A stretch of DNA of 64,000 nucleotides from Mesorhizobium japonicum MAFF 303099 (GTDB lineage Bacteria > Pseudomonadota > Alphaproteobacteria > Rhizobiales > Rhizobiaceae): positions 2,480,001-2,544,000 of the forward strand of contig NC_002678.2 in the NCBI RefSeq assembly GCF_000009625.1, given 5' to 3'. Position numbers and translations under genes: made by a program. This document shows positions 45,875 through 55,625 of this stretch, in pieces; positions within the stretch are counted from its first letter, which is position 1, and each line of letters opens with the position of its first letter. The notes under the pieces are model-generated. The model saw nothing but the letters and a program-made list of their open reading frames with translations, made no database searches and had not been told where the DNA came from.

Positions 45875-47407
45875 ATGGCGCAAGCCGCAATCGAACTGAT
45901 CGGCATCAACAAGAGTTTTGGCGCCGTGCGCGCCAACCGCGACATCAATCTGGAGATCGCGCGCGGCACCATCCACGGCATCGTCGGCGAGAACGGCGCC
46001 GGCAAGTCGACGCTGATGTCGATCCTCTACGGCTTCTACCAGGCCGACAGCGGCGAAATCCGCGTCGGCGGCAAGCCGGCATCGATCAAGACCCCCAATG
46101 ACGCGATCGCGCTCGGCATCGGCATGGTGCACCAGCATTTCATGCTGGTCGACAATTTCTCGGTGCTGGAAAACATCATTCTCGGCGCCGAAAGCGATGC
46201 CCTCTTGAAAAGCAGCATCGCCAAGGCGCGCTCGGAACTCGAGCGGCTGGAGCGCGAATACGGGCTCGAAGTCGACCCCGACGCCATCATCGAGGAATTG
46301 CCGGTCGGCCTGCAGCAGCGTGTCGAAATCCTCAAGGCGCTCTATCGCGGCGCCGAGATCCTCATTCTCGACGAGCCGACAGGCGTCTTGACGCCGGCCG
46401 AGGCCGACCACCTTTTCCGCATCCTCAAGCAATTGAAGGAACAGGGAAAGACGGTGGTGCTGATCACCCACAAGCTGCGCGAGATCATGGCCATCACCGA
46501 CAATGTCTCGGTCATGCGCCAGGGCACGATGGTGGCGACGCGCGAAACCAGCAAGACGACGGTGGGAGAACTGGCCGAACTGATGGTCGGGCGCCGGGTG
46601 CTCCTGAGGGTCGAAAAGGGCGAAGCGGAAGCCGGCGCCGTCAAGCTCGCGGTCAAGAACCTGACAGTGAAGGATTCGCGTGGCGTCACCATGGTCGACG
46701 ACATCTCCTTCGACCTGCGCGCCGGCGAGATCGTCGGCATCGCTGGCGTCGCCGGCAACGGCCAATCCGAACTGCTCGAGGCGATTTCCGGCATCAGGCA
46801 TGCCGTTTCAGGCTCGGTCATGCTCGACGGCAAGCCGATCGACCTCACGGGTGCCGCCGATCCGGGCGAATTGCGCGACCGAGGGCTGGCGCACGTGCCG
46901 GAGGACCGGCACCATGTCGGGCTGGTGCTGGCTTTCGAGGAGAACGAGAATTCCATCCTCGGCTATCACGACGACCCCCGCTATCTCAAAGGGCCATTCC
47001 TCAACGTCGATGCCATCATGGCCGACGCCAAGGACAAGATCGAGAAATACGATATCCGGCCCGGCAATCCGCGCCTGAAGACGGCGAACTTCTCCGGCGG
47101 CAACCAGCAGAAAATCGTGCTGGCGCGGGAGATGGAGCAGGATCCAGGCGTGCTGATCGTCGGCCAGCCGACGCGCGGCGTCGATGTCGGCGCCATCGAA
47201 TTCATCCACAAGCGCCTGATCGCCATGCGCGACCAGGGCAAGGCCGTGCTGGTGGTCTCGGTCGAGCTCGACGAGATCCGCTCGCTCTCCGACCGCATCC
47301 TGGTGATGTTTGCCGGCCGCATCGTCGGTGAGCGCGGTCCGGAAGCGACCGAGGGCGAGCTTGGCCTGCTGATGGCCGGCGTCGAGCGCCAGGAGGCAGC
47401 ACTTTGA
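45875..47407 (+). CDS. nucleoside ABC transporter ATP-binding protein (two nucleotide-binding domains)
   Basis: The 510-residue protein carries two ABC domains. The first has an intact Walker A GENGAGKST (38-46) and DEPTGVLTP Walker B. The second has a degenerate Walker A (GVAGNGQSELLE), the signature FSGGNQQKIVLARE and GQPTRGVD. This RbsA-like layout is shared by nucleoside importers such as B. subtilis NupO. It overlaps the following permease gene by 4 bp. The cognate binding protein is probably the BMP protein at 43496-44485. Confidence 0.9.
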   Translation: MAQAAIELIGINKSFGAVRANRDINLEIARGTIHGIVGENGAGKSTLMSILYGFYQADSGEIRVGGKPASIKTPNDAIALGIGMVHQHFMLVDNFSVLENIILGAESDALLKSSIAKARSELERLEREYGLEVDPDAIIEELPVGLQQRVEILKALYRGAEILILDEPTGVLTPAEADHLFRILKQLKEQGKTVVLITHKLREIMAITDNVSVMRQGTMVATRETSKTTVGELAELMVGRRVLLRVEKGEAEAGAVKLAVKNLTVKDSRGVTMVDDISFDLRAGEIVGIAGVAGNGQSELLEAISGIRHAVSGSVMLDGKPIDLTGAADPGELRDRGLAHVPEDRHHVGLVLAFEENENSILGYHDDPRYLKGPFLNVDAIMADAKDKIEKYDIRPGNPRLKTANFSGGNQQKIVLAREMEQDPGVLIVGQPTRGVDVGAIEFIHKRLIAMRDQGKAVLVVSVELDEIRSLSDRILVMFAGRIVGERGPEATEGELGLLMAGVERQEAAL

Positions 47408-48543
47408 GCACGCCATACGCCAAACTGCCGGCCTGGGCCGATTATGGGCTGATCCCGCTGATCAACCTGGCGGTGGCCTTCATCGTCGCCGGCTTCGTCG
47501 TGCTCCTGGTCGGCGAGAACCCGTTCCGCGCCGCCGTCATCCTGGTCGAGGGCGCCTTCGGCAAGGGGACCGGCATCGCCTTCACCCTCTTCTATGCCAC
47601 CACCTTCATCTTCACCGGCCTTTCGGTGGCGGTGGCGGCGCATTGCGGCCTGTTCAACATCGGTACCGAGGGACAGGCCTATATTGCGGGCCTGGGCATC
47701 GCCATCATCTGCCTGTCGTTCGACAGCGTGCTGCCCTGGTGGCTGACATTTCCGATGGCAATAGTCGCTTCGGCGCTTGTGGGCGCCTTGTGGGCGCTCA
47801 TCCCCGCCTATCTGCAGGCCAAGCGCGGCTCGCACATCGTCATCACCACCATCATGTTCAACTTCATCGCCGCCTCGATCATGGTCTATCTGCTGGTCGG
47901 ACCGCTGAAGCCGGCGGGCTCGCAGGCACCGCAGACCCGCAACTTCCTTGCCGGCGCCGAGCTGCCGAAACTCAACTGGATCATCGAACTGTTCGGCGCC
48001 AAGATCCGCTCGGCGCCGCTCAACGTCACCTTCTTGCTGGCGCTGCTCATGGCCTTCCTGGTCTGGCTGCTGATCTGGCGCACCAAGCTCGGCTATGAGA
48101 TGCGCACCTATGGCCACAGCCCCAAGGCGGCGCGCTATGCCGGCATTTCGGAAACCCGCATCATCATCACCGCGATGATGATCTCGGGCGCGCTCGCCGG
48201 CATGATGGCGCTCAATCCGGTGATGGGCGACCAGCACAATGTCGCGATCGACTTCGTCTCCGGCGCCGGCTTCGTCGGCATCGCCGTGGCGCTGATGGGG
48301 CGCCTGCATCCGGTCGGCATCGTGCTGGCGGCGGTCCTGTTCGGCATGCTCTATCAGGGCGGCGCCGAACTCGCCTTCGAAATGCCGGCCATCAGCCGCG
48401 ACATGATCGTCATCATCCAGGGCCTGGTGATCCTGTTCGCCGGCGCGCTCGAACACATGTTCAGGCCTTACATCCAGGCGCTGTTCGCCTCGTTCAGTCC
48501 GCGGTCGGTCGGCATGGAAGCGGTCAAGGGAAAGGGCGCCTGA
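47404..48543 (+). CDS. nucleoside ABC transporter permease 1
   Basis: The 379-residue permease of the BPD_transp_2 type has about nine helices. It carries FTGLSVAVAAHCGLFNIGTEGQAYIAG-type sequence (from residue 68), and the EAA-like region YAGISETRIIITAMMISGAL contacts the ATPase. It pairs with the next permease to form the channel. It lies in an operon of ABC genes and nucleoside-cleaving enzymes, which identifies nucleosides as the cargo. Confidence 0.9.
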   Translation: MSTPYAKLPAWADYGLIPLINLAVAFIVAGFVVLLVGENPFRAAVILVEGAFGKGTGIAFTLFYATTFIFTGLSVAVAAHCGLFNIGTEGQAYIAGLGIAIICLSFDSVLPWWLTFPMAIVASALVGALWALIPAYLQAKRGSHIVITTIMFNFIAASIMVYLLVGPLKPAGSQAPQTRNFLAGAELPKLNWIIELFGAKIRSAPLNVTFLLALLMAFLVWLLIWRTKLGYEMRTYGHSPKAARYAGISETRIIITAMMISGALAGMMALNPVMGDQHNVAIDFVSGAGFVGIAVALMGRLHPVGIVLAAVLFGMLYQGGAELAFEMPAISRDMIVIIQGLVILFAGALEHMFRPYIQALFASFSPRSVGMEAVKGKGA

Positions 48544-48544
48544 C

Positions 48545-49516
48545 ATGGATGTCTTTATCGCCATCGTGCAGATACTCGACTCGACCATCCGCCTGTCGGT
48601 GCCACTGCTGCTCGCCTGCCTCGCCGGCCTCTTTTCCGAACGTTCCGGCATCTTCGACATCGGGCTGGAAGGCAAGATGCTGGTTGGCGCCTTCGCCGGT
48701 GCCGCCGCTGCTTCCGTGTTCCATTCGGCCTTTATCGGCCTCGGCATGGCGATCCTGATCTCGGTCGCCTTCGCCATGGTGCACGGCTTCGCCTCGATCA
48801 CCCACCGCGGCAACCAGATCGTTTCCGGCGTGGCGATCAATTTTATCGCCGCCGGATCGACCATCATCCTCGGTCAGGCCTGGTTCCAGCAGGGCGGGCG
48901 CACGCCGGCGCTGCAGCCGGGCGAACGGTTCGACGCGATTGTCTGGCCCGGCGCCGAGGCGGTCAGGGACGTGCCGATCATCGGGCCGATCTATGCGGAG
49001 CTGATCTCGGGCCATTCGCTGCTGGTCTACCTCGCCTTCCTGATGGTGCCGTTCACCTGGTGGGTGCTGTTCCGCACCCGCTTCGGCCTCAGATTGCGCG
49101 CCGTCGGCGAGAACCCGGCCGCCGTCGACACCGCCGGCATTTCGGTCGCCTGGCTTCGCTACCGGGCGCTGATCTGCACCGGCATCCTCACCGGCGTCGC
49201 CGGCGCCTATCTGTCGATGGTGCAGAATGGCGGCTTCGTGAAGGACATGACCGCCGGCAAGGGCTATATCGCGCTGGCAGCACTGATCTTCGCCAAGTGG
49301 AAGCCCGTCAACGCCATGTTCGCCTGCCTGCTGTTCGGTTTCCTCGACGCGGCGGCGATCCGTCTGCAGGGCTCACCGCTGCCGATCATCGGCAAGGTGC
49401 CGGTGCAATTCATGCAGGCCTTGCCCTATATCCTCACCGTCATCCTGCTCGCCGGCTTCATCGGCAAGGCCATCCCGCCGCGAGCCGGCGGCGTGCCCTA
49501 CGTCAAGGAACGCTGA
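48545..49516 (+). CDS. nucleoside ABC transporter permease 2
   Basis: The 323-residue permease has about nine helices with LLACLAGLFSERSGIFDIGL near the start and TAGISVAWLRYRALICTGIL in the cytoplasmic coupling loop, as in the second permease of RbsC/NupQ-like importers. It begins 1 bp after the end of the first permease gene. Its stop codon is followed at once by a palindromic repeat, so the enzyme genes downstream could be partly separated from the transporter. Confidence 0.9.
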   Translation: MDVFIAIVQILDSTIRLSVPLLLACLAGLFSERSGIFDIGLEGKMLVGAFAGAAAASVFHSAFIGLGMAILISVAFAMVHGFASITHRGNQIVSGVAINFIAAGSTIILGQAWFQQGGRTPALQPGERFDAIVWPGAEAVRDVPIIGPIYAELISGHSLLVYLAFLMVPFTWWVLFRTRFGLRLRAVGENPAAVDTAGISVAWLRYRALICTGILTGVAGAYLSMVQNGGFVKDMTAGKGYIALAALIFAKWKPVNAMFACLLFGFLDAAAIRLQGSPLPIIGKVPVQFMQALPYILTVILLAGFIGKAIPPRAGGVPYVKER

Positions 49517-49618
49517 TGCATGTCGCCCAAAAGTGACCTCGGTTTTGGGAGAACGACATGCATAAAACAAAGAGTTAAAGCGCGTCGCCTGAATCCGTTT
49601 CGACGCGACGCGCTTTAA
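49516..49618. repeat. two-part palindromic intergenic repeat, Mesorhizobium type
   Basis: Part one: ATGCATGTCG (49516-49525) pairs with CGACATGCAT (49554-49563), with CCCAAAA/TTTTGGG inside. Part two: TTAAAGCGCGTCG (49575-49587) pairs with CGACGCGCTTTAA (49606-49618). The combination, with the short AT linker, is one I associate with many copies in Mesorhizobium genomes. It starts within the stop codon of the permease gene. Confidence 0.75.
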
Positions 49619-49628
49619 GGGCCGACGG

Positions 49629-49655
49629 CCCGGCGCGTGCCTCGCGCCGGGTTTT
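49629..49655 (+). terminator. hairpin terminator before cdd
   Basis: CCCGGCGCG (49629-49637) pairs with CGCGCCGGG (49643-49651) over a 5-nt loop, followed by TTTT. It lies 30 bp before the cytidine deaminase start and may attenuate transcription from the transporter genes. Confidence 0.6.
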
Positions 49656-49684
49656 GGACACGATCATCGGAGAGAACAACAGAA

Positions 49685-50077
49685 ATGTCGCATGATCTGT
49701 TCGAAGCGGCCAGGACCGCCATGGCCAAGGCCTATGCGCCCTACTCGAAATTTCCGGTGGGCGCCGCCTTGCGCACCGAGGACGGACGCGTCTTCACCGG
49801 TGCCAACATCGAAGTCGCCTCCTATCCTGAAGGCTGGTGCGCCGAGACCACCGCGCTCGGCCACTACATCATGGGCGGCGGCGGCAAGATCGTCGAAATC
49901 GCTGTCCTTGCCGAACGCATGGCCAAATGCTCGCCTTGCGGCGGCTGCCGCCAGCGGCTGGCCGAATTCTGCCAACCGGACACGAAACTCTACCTCTGCG
50001 ACAATACGGGCGTGGCCGAGACCGTAACCATGGGCGACATGCTGCCCTATGGTTTCCGCGGCGACATCCTGAAATGA
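49685..50077 (+). CDS. cdd: cytidine deaminase
   Basis: The 130-residue protein has the zinc site of tetrameric cytidine deaminases: C52-A-E54 (WCAETTALGH) and P84-C85-G-G-C88. E54 is the proton shuttle. It converts cytidine and deoxycytidine to uridine forms. The start lies after GGAGAG. It heads the enzyme part of the nucleoside operon and is followed 30 bp later by purine nucleoside phosphorylase. Confidence 0.94.
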   Translation: MSHDLFEAARTAMAKAYAPYSKFPVGAALRTEDGRVFTGANIEVASYPEGWCAETTALGHYIMGGGGKIVEIAVLAERMAKCSPCGGCRQRLAEFCQPDTKLYLCDNTGVAETVTMGDMLPYGFRGDILK

Positions 50078-50107
50078 GGAATTGGCTCAAATGAAGAGTG
50101 GGCTGCA

Positions 50108-50917
50108 ATGACCGAAAAGGCGGTGGACCATCTGATCGAAAGGCTGGACGGCCTGGCGCCGTCGACGGCGCTGGTGCTGGGGTCGGGCCTCGGCGTCCTT
50201 GTCGACCGGATCGAGCACCCGATCCGCGTCCCCTATGCCGACCTGCCCGGGTTCCCCCGGAGCGGCGTCAGCGGCCATGCCGGCGAAGTGGTGGCGGGCC
50301 TGTTTGGCGGAAAGCCGGTGCTGATGCTGTCCGGCCGCGCCCATTATTACGAGCATGGCAACGCGGCGGCGATGCGCCCGGTGCTGGAAGTGCTCGCCGG
50401 CATCGGCATCACCAAACTGATCCTCACCAACGCCGCCGGTTCGGTCGACCCGGACATGCCGCCGGGCTCGGTGATGATGCTCACCGACCATATCAATTTC
50501 TCCGGCAGCAATCCGCTGATCGGCGAGCCCAGCGACCGCCGCTTCGTCGGCCTGACCGAAGCCTATGATGCCGGCATCCGCAAGGCGATCGAGCGCGCCG
50601 CCAAGGCGACCGGTACCGCGCTGCACAAGGGCGTCTATATGTGGTTTTCCGGCCCGTGTTTCGAAACGCCGGCCGAAATCCGCATGGCGCGCGTCATGGG
50701 CGCCAACGCCGTCGGCATGTCGACCGTGCCGGAAGTCATTCTTGCCCGCTTCCTTGGCCTGCGCGTCGCCGCCTGTTCGGTCATCACCAATCTGGCGGCC
50801 GGCATGACCGGAGCCGAGCTTTCGCATCAGGAGACCAAGGACATGGCGCCAGTCGGCGGGTCGCGGCTGGCAACGGTCCTGCACAGAGTGTTCCGCGACG
50901 GACTGCTGGAGAGCTGA
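50108..50917 (+). CDS. purine nucleoside phosphorylase (trimeric class)
   Basis: The 269-residue enzyme has the class motifs LGSGLGVLVDRI (phosphate loop), GRAHYYEHGN, LTNAAGSV and WFSGPCFETPAEI, then GMSTVPEVILAR with the ribose-binding Met. It splits inosine and guanosine with phosphate. The gene name varies (punA, deoD-like), so I give none. Its stop TGA overlaps the next ATG. Confidence 0.92.
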   Translation: MTEKAVDHLIERLDGLAPSTALVLGSGLGVLVDRIEHPIRVPYADLPGFPRSGVSGHAGEVVAGLFGGKPVLMLSGRAHYYEHGNAAAMRPVLEVLAGIGITKLILTNAAGSVDPDMPPGSVMMLTDHINFSGSNPLIGEPSDRRFVGLTEAYDAGIRKAIERAAKATGTALHKGVYMWFSGPCFETPAEIRMARVMGANAVGMSTVPEVILARFLGLRVAACSVITNLAAGMTGAELSHQETKDMAPVGGSRLATVLHRVFRDGLLES

Positions 50918-52236
50918 TGCTTCCGCAGGAAATCATCCGCCACAAGCGAGACGGCCACAGGCTCTCGGCCGGTGAAATCGCTGCCTTCATCGGCGGCGTT
51001 ACCTCGGGCGCCGTCACCGACGGCCAGGCCGCGGCTTTCGCCATGGCGGTGTTCTTCAACGGCATGAATCGCGACGAGGCCGTGGCGTTGACGCTGGCCA
51101 TGCGCGATTCCGGCGACGTGCTCGACTGGTCGGACCTGCCCGGCCCGGTCACCGACAAACATTCGACCGGCGGCGTCGGCGACAATGTCTCGCTGATGCT
51201 GGCGCCGATCGTCGCCGCCTGCGGCGCCTATGTGCCGATGATCTCAGGCCGTGGCCTTGGCCATACCGGCGGCACGCTGGACAAGATGGATGCGATCCCC
51301 GGCTACATCAGCCAGCCCGATATCGCGTTGTTTCGCCAGGCGGTGCTGGAAACCGGCTGCGCCATCATCGGCCAGACCGCCGATCTGGCGCCCGCCGACC
51401 GCCGTCTCTATGCCATCCGCGACGTCACCGGCACCGTGGAATCGGTGCCGCTGATCACTGCCTCGATCCTGTCGAAGAAGCTGGCCGCCGGACTGGGCTC
51501 GCTGGTGCTCGACGTCAAGGTCGGCAATGGCGCCTTCATGGAGAGGTCGCGCGACGCGACCGCGCTCGCCAACAGTCTCGTCGAGGTCGCCAGTGGCGCC
51601 GGACTGAAGGTCTCGGCACTGATCACCGGCATGAACGAACCGCTGGCCTCGGCCGCCGGCAATGCCGTCGAGGTGCACAACGCCGTCGATTTCCTGACCG
51701 GCCGCCTGCGCGACCGACGGCTGGAGGACGTGACGCTGGCGCTGGCCGCCGAAATGCTGCAGTCGACGGGACTGGTGTCGTCCAACCAGGACGGCTTGCG
51801 GCGCGCCACCGAGACGCTCACCAGCGGCCGCGCCGCGGCCACTTTCGCACGTATGGTGGCGGTGCTTGGCGGCCCCGCCGATTTCATCGAGAAGCCGGAA
51901 AAATATTTGGCCGTGGCGCCAACGGAATTCGCGGTCAGGGCGACGACGGACGGCTTCGTCACCGGCATCGCCACGCGCGACATCGGCCTTGCGGTGGTCG
52001 GCCTGGGCGGCGGGCGCACGAGGCCTGACGACAAGATCGACCCCAGCGTCGGTATCACCCGGCTGCTGCCCATAGGCGCGGAAGTCCATGCCGGAGACGC
52101 GCTGGCACTGGTCCACGCCCGCTCACCCGCCGATGCCGAGGCGGCGGCCGCGACTGTGGTTTCGGCCTATGCGATCGGCGCCTCGAAACCAGCGGCGGAC
52201 AAAACCGTCATGCGGCGGATCCTGCCGCGCGGTTGA
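50917..52236 (+). CDS. deoA: thymidine phosphorylase
   Basis: The 439-residue protein has the pyrimidine nucleoside phosphorylase motifs DKHSTGGVGDNVSLMLAPIV (phosphate binding) and SGRGLGHTGGTLDKM, and a C-terminal domain with GLGGGRTRPDDKID. It cleaves thymidine and deoxyuridine to base and deoxyribose 1-phosphate. The start is coupled to the phosphorylase gene before it. Its stop codon directly abuts the stop codon of the opposite aspartic-protease gene, with no space for a terminator. Confidence 0.94.
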   Translation: MLPQEIIRHKRDGHRLSAGEIAAFIGGVTSGAVTDGQAAAFAMAVFFNGMNRDEAVALTLAMRDSGDVLDWSDLPGPVTDKHSTGGVGDNVSLMLAPIVAACGAYVPMISGRGLGHTGGTLDKMDAIPGYISQPDIALFRQAVLETGCAIIGQTADLAPADRRLYAIRDVTGTVESVPLITASILSKKLAAGLGSLVLDVKVGNGAFMERSRDATALANSLVEVASGAGLKVSALITGMNEPLASAAGNAVEVHNAVDFLTGRLRDRRLEDVTLALAAEMLQSTGLVSSNQDGLRRATETLTSGRAAATFARMVAVLGGPADFIEKPEKYLAVAPTEFAVRATTDGFVTGIATRDIGLAVVGLGGGRTRPDDKIDPSVGITRLLPIGAEVHAGDALALVHARSPADAEAAAATVVSAYAIGASKPAADKTVMRRILPRG

Positions 52237-52800
52237 TTACTGGACGAGCAGCAGCGTACCGTTTTCGGCCTGATATTTGCCGAGCCGGTTGAGAAAGCTC
52301 ATGCCGATCAGGTTGGTGCTGAGCGCCTTGTCGTCAAGCACGATGGCCTGCACGTCGTCGACACTGATGCTGCCGATCTGCAGCCGGTCGATCGTCACCA
52401 CGGCCGCCTTGATCGAGCCGTTGGCGGTGTTGACCTCATGGCTGAAATCGGACGGATTGAGCGACAGCCCGATCCTGCGTGCCGTCGACGTATTGACCGC
52501 GACCAGCGTCGCGCCGGTGTCGATCATCCCGTCGACCTGACGGCCGTTGAGTTTGAAGGTGGTCGAGAAATGTCCGCGCCCGTCCGCTGTGACGGCGACC
52601 TTGCGGCCGGTCGGCAGCGGCGCGGCCGGTCTGTCGGGAACCGACGCCAGGCTGACCTGCGGTTGTGCCTCGACCTCGGGCTTGGCCGTCACCGTCGATT
52701 TCAGCAGGTTTTCGAATATCTGCGGATTCGACTGATAGATGACCGGGATCGATGCCGATGTCCCGGCAAAGACGCTGAGGATGAGAAGCTTGCGCAGCAT
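52237..52800 (-). CDS. retropepsin-like (clan AA) aspartic protease
   Basis: The 187-residue protein has an N-terminal membrane anchor (LRKLLILSVFAGTSASIPV) and a retropepsin fold with the active-site MIDTGATLVAVN (D-T-G) and a later LIGMSFLNRL flap-end motif. This corresponds to the TIGR02281-type family found in rhizobia, whose targets are unknown. One D-T-G per chain implies that it works as a dimer. It is convergent with deoA without any gap. Confidence 0.86.
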   Translation of the reverse strand: MLRKLLILSVFAGTSASIPVIYQSNPQIFENLLKSTVTAKPEVEAQPQVSLASVPDRPAAPLPTGRKVAVTADGRGHFSTTFKLNGRQVDGMIDTGATLVAVNTSTARRIGLSLNPSDFSHEVNTANGSIKAAVVTIDRLQIGSISVDDVQAIVLDDKALSTNLIGMSFLNRLGKYQAENGTLLLVQ

Positions 52801-52916
52801 GGATCGGCCTTTGTGAGAGCCGATTCATTATCGCCGGATGGTGTTCGCCGCTTTAACGGGCGCCGAAACCATGTCTTTGCGTAAACGCTTGGTAAATCGT
52901 ACCAGGCAACCTGTTA

Positions 52917-53546
52917 CTACTTCGTCCCGTACATGCGGTCGCCGGCGTCACCAAGGCCGGGCATGATGTAGCCCTTCTCGTTGAGCTGGCGGTCGATGGA
53001 CGCGGTGAAGACCGGAACGTCCGGATGCGCCTTGGTGAAGCGCTCGATGCCTTCGGGTGCCGCCAAAAGGCAGAGGAAGCGGATATTTGTGGCGCCGCGC
53101 CCTTTCAGCTTGTCGATCGCCGCGATCGCCGAATTGGCGGTCGCCAGCATCGGGTCGACGACGATCACCAGCCGGTCGGCGAGATCGCTCGGCGCCTTGA
53201 AGAAATATTCGACCGCTTCCAGCGTCTCGTGGTCGCGATAGAGGCCGATATGGGCGACGCGCGCCGCCGGCACCAGGTCGAGCAGGCCTTCCAGCAGACC
53301 GTTGCCGGCGCGCAGCACCGAAGCAAACACCAGCTTCTTGCCCTCCAGCGTCGGCGCTTCCATGGTCTCGATCGGCGTTTCGATGGTTGTTGTCGTCAGC
53401 TCGAGATTGCGCGTGACCTCGTAGCCGAGCAGCAGCGATATCTCGCGCAACAGCCGCCTGAAACCGGCCGTGGACGTCTCCTTCTTGCGCATGATGGTCA
53501 GCTTGTGCTGGACAAGCGGATGGTCGACGACGGTGACGCCCTTCAT
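52917..53546 (-). CDS. upp: uracil phosphoribosyltransferase
   Basis: The 209-residue enzyme has the PRPP loop [13 protein letters not shown] and the C-terminal uracil-binding [17 protein letters not shown]. It converts uracil and PRPP to UMP. It salvages the uracil produced by the upstream nucleoside enzymes. The gene is separated from add by about 126 bp on the same strand, and the two may be read together. Confidence 0.95.
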   Translation of the reverse strand: MKGVTVVDHPLVQHKLTIMRKKETSTAGFRRLLREISLLLGYEVTRNLELTTTTIETPIETMEAPTLEGKKLVFASVLRAGNGLLEGLLDLVPAARVAHIGLYRDHETLEAVEYFFKAPSDLADRLVIVVDPMLATANSAIAAIDKLKGRGATNIRFLCLLAAPEGIERFTKAHPDVPVFTASIDRQLNEKGYIMPGLGDAGDRMYGTK

Positions 53547-53672
53547 GATGTTCTCCTGATGCGTGTCGCCCGGCGCGCGGACGCGCTTCAGGCAGCTGGA
53601 ACGACCCTAGCGACTATGGACCGGCCAAGGAACCGCTTGGCCGCCATCGACCACAGCTTTGTCGGAAGAAAA

Positions 53673-54647
53673 TCAGCGCGCCGCGCCGTTCAGCCGGGCA
53701 AGAAGTGCCGCCTTGGTCTTCCTGTCGACAAAGGCGGCTTCGATGGCGGTTCTGGTGACGGCGGCAAGCGCCTTTTCGTTCATCGCAAAATGCTCCGCCG
53801 CGATATCGTATTCGCGCTTCAGCGAGGTCCAGAAATAGGGCGGGTCGTCGGAGTTGAGCGTCACCTTGCAGCCGGCGGCCTGCAAGGCCGGGAGCGGATG
53901 GTCGGCAAAACTGTCGAACACCTTGAGCGCGATGTTGGAGCCGGGGCAGCACTCCAGAACGATGCCTTCGTCGGCGATGCGGCGGACAAGGTCCGGGTTC
54001 TCGATGGCGCGCACGCCGTGGCCGATGCGCGAGGGGCGGATATGGTCAAGCGCCGCCTGGACAGTCTCCCAGCCCGTCAGTTCGCCGGCATGGATGGTGA
54101 TGCCGAGCCCGGCCTCTCGCGCGATCTCGAAAGCCCTGACATAGTCCTCCATCTCACCCACGCGCTCGTCGCCGGCAACGCCGAAGCCAGTGACCAGCGG
54201 ATTGCCGCAGCGCGCCGCGAAGCGCGCCGCCCGTTCGATCGATTCCACGCCGACATGGCGCACGCCGGTGACGATCATGCGGCCCTCTATGCCGGTCTTG
54301 GCCTTGGCGCGCAGCATGCCTTCGCCCAGCGCATCGGTATAGGCCTTGGGCGAGAGCCCGGCTTTCGTCGCATGGTCCGGCGAGGTGAAGACTTCGGAAT
54401 AGATGGCGCCATCGCGGGCAAGGCTGGTCAGGTAGTGATCGGCCAGCCGGGCGTAATCCTCTTCGGTGCGGAACAGTTCGGCGGAAAAATCGTAAGCCGC
54501 GAGAAAGGACGTAAAATCGTGCCAGACGAAGGAACCGTTTTGGATATAGGGCGCGGTGTCCTTGCCGTATTTCTGCGCCTGGCGGATGACGAGTTCGGGC
54601 GCCGCTGCCCCTTCAATGTGGCAGTGCAGTTCCGCTTTCAAAGGCAT
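53673..54647 (-). CDS. add: adenosine deaminase
   Basis: The 324-residue TIM-barrel deaminase has the zinc motif LHCHIEGA (HxH), HAGE with the catalytic Glu, a downstream IGHGVRA and NSDDPPYF with the zinc-binding Asp. It turns adenosine into inosine, which the purine phosphorylase at 50108 can cleave. Of the family, it is nearer the proteobacterial adenosine or adenine deaminases. It is divergent from ubiE across 134 bp. Confidence 0.92.
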   Translation of the reverse strand: MPLKAELHCHIEGAAAPELVIRQAQKYGKDTAPYIQNGSFVWHDFTSFLAAYDFSAELFRTEEDYARLADHYLTSLARDGAIYSEVFTSPDHATKAGLSPKAYTDALGEGMLRAKAKTGIEGRMIVTGVRHVGVESIERAARFAARCGNPLVTGFGVAGDERVGEMEDYVRAFEIAREAGLGITIHAGELTGWETVQAALDHIRPSRIGHGVRAIENPDLVRRIADEGIVLECCPGSNIALKVFDSFADHPLPALQAAGCKVTLNSDDPPYFWTSLKREYDIAAEHFAMNEKALAAVTRTAIEAAFVDRKTKAALLARLNGAAR

Positions 54648-54781
54648 TCAAACATCCCGTCGGTCAGTCCAGGTCTTGAAAACCCACCACCTGGAAGCGC
54701 GGCTGAACACCGCGCCTTAAACAATAGCGCCCACAGCATCGATCGGCTATGGTCCCGCCGGTTTTATGACGGATCAAAAAA

Positions 54782-55558
54782 ATGTCAGTTGAGAGAACCA
54801 CGGCCGCGGGCGGCATGGAAACCTCCTATGGTTTCAAGCGTGTGGGGGAAGGCGAGAAGCAGTCCCTGGTCAACGATGTTTTCCACAAGGTCGCCAACCG
54901 CTACGACCTGATGAACGACCTGATGTCGGCCGGCCTGCATCGGCTGTGGAAGGATGCCATGGTCACCTGGCTCAACCCGCCGAAGCGGCCGGGCTGGAAG
55001 GTCCTGGACGTGGCCGGCGGCACCGGCGATATCGCCTTCCGCATCGTCGACGCCAGCCACGGCAATGCGCATGCCACGGTGCTCGACATCAACGGCTCGA
55101 TGCTGGGTGTCGGCCGCGATCGGGCGCAAAAGAAGGGCCTGTCCGGCAACACCGATTTCGTCGAGGCCAATGCCGAGGAACTGCCCTTTGCCGATGCTAC
55201 CTTCGACGCCTACACCATCGCTTTCGGCATCCGCAACGTGCCACGCATCGATGTCGCGCTCAGCGAGGCGTTTCGCGTGCTGAAGCCGGGTGGCCGGTTC
55301 CTGTGCCTGGAATTTTCCGAGGTCGAGATGCCGCTGCTCGACAAGGCCTATGAAGCCTGGTCGTTCAACGCCATCCCCAAGATCGGCAAGATGGTCACCG
55401 GCGACGGCGAGCCCTATTCCTATCTGGTTGAATCGATCGCGAAATTCCCCAACCAGCAGAATTTCGCGGCGATGATTTCCCGCGCCGGTTTCGACCGCGT
55501 TTCCTTCCGCAATTATTCCGGCGGTATTGCCGCGCTTCATTCGGGCTGGAAGCTTTGA
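54782..55558 (+). CDS. ubiE: ubiquinone/menaquinone biosynthesis C-methyltransferase
   Basis: The 258-residue methyltransferase has [20 protein letters not shown] at the start, the SAM site [12 protein letters not shown] and GIRNVPRID, then [20 protein letters not shown]. It methylates the ring during ubiquinone synthesis. The following ubiB gene begins 67 bp later, and the ubiE-ubiB-coaBC order is one I know from alphaproteobacteria. Confidence 0.95.
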
Positions 55559-55625
55559 GGCTGGCCCGCATTTCTCATCCCCGATATGGCTCATGCCGGT
55601 CGCGAGAACCGGCCTGGGTGCGGCC

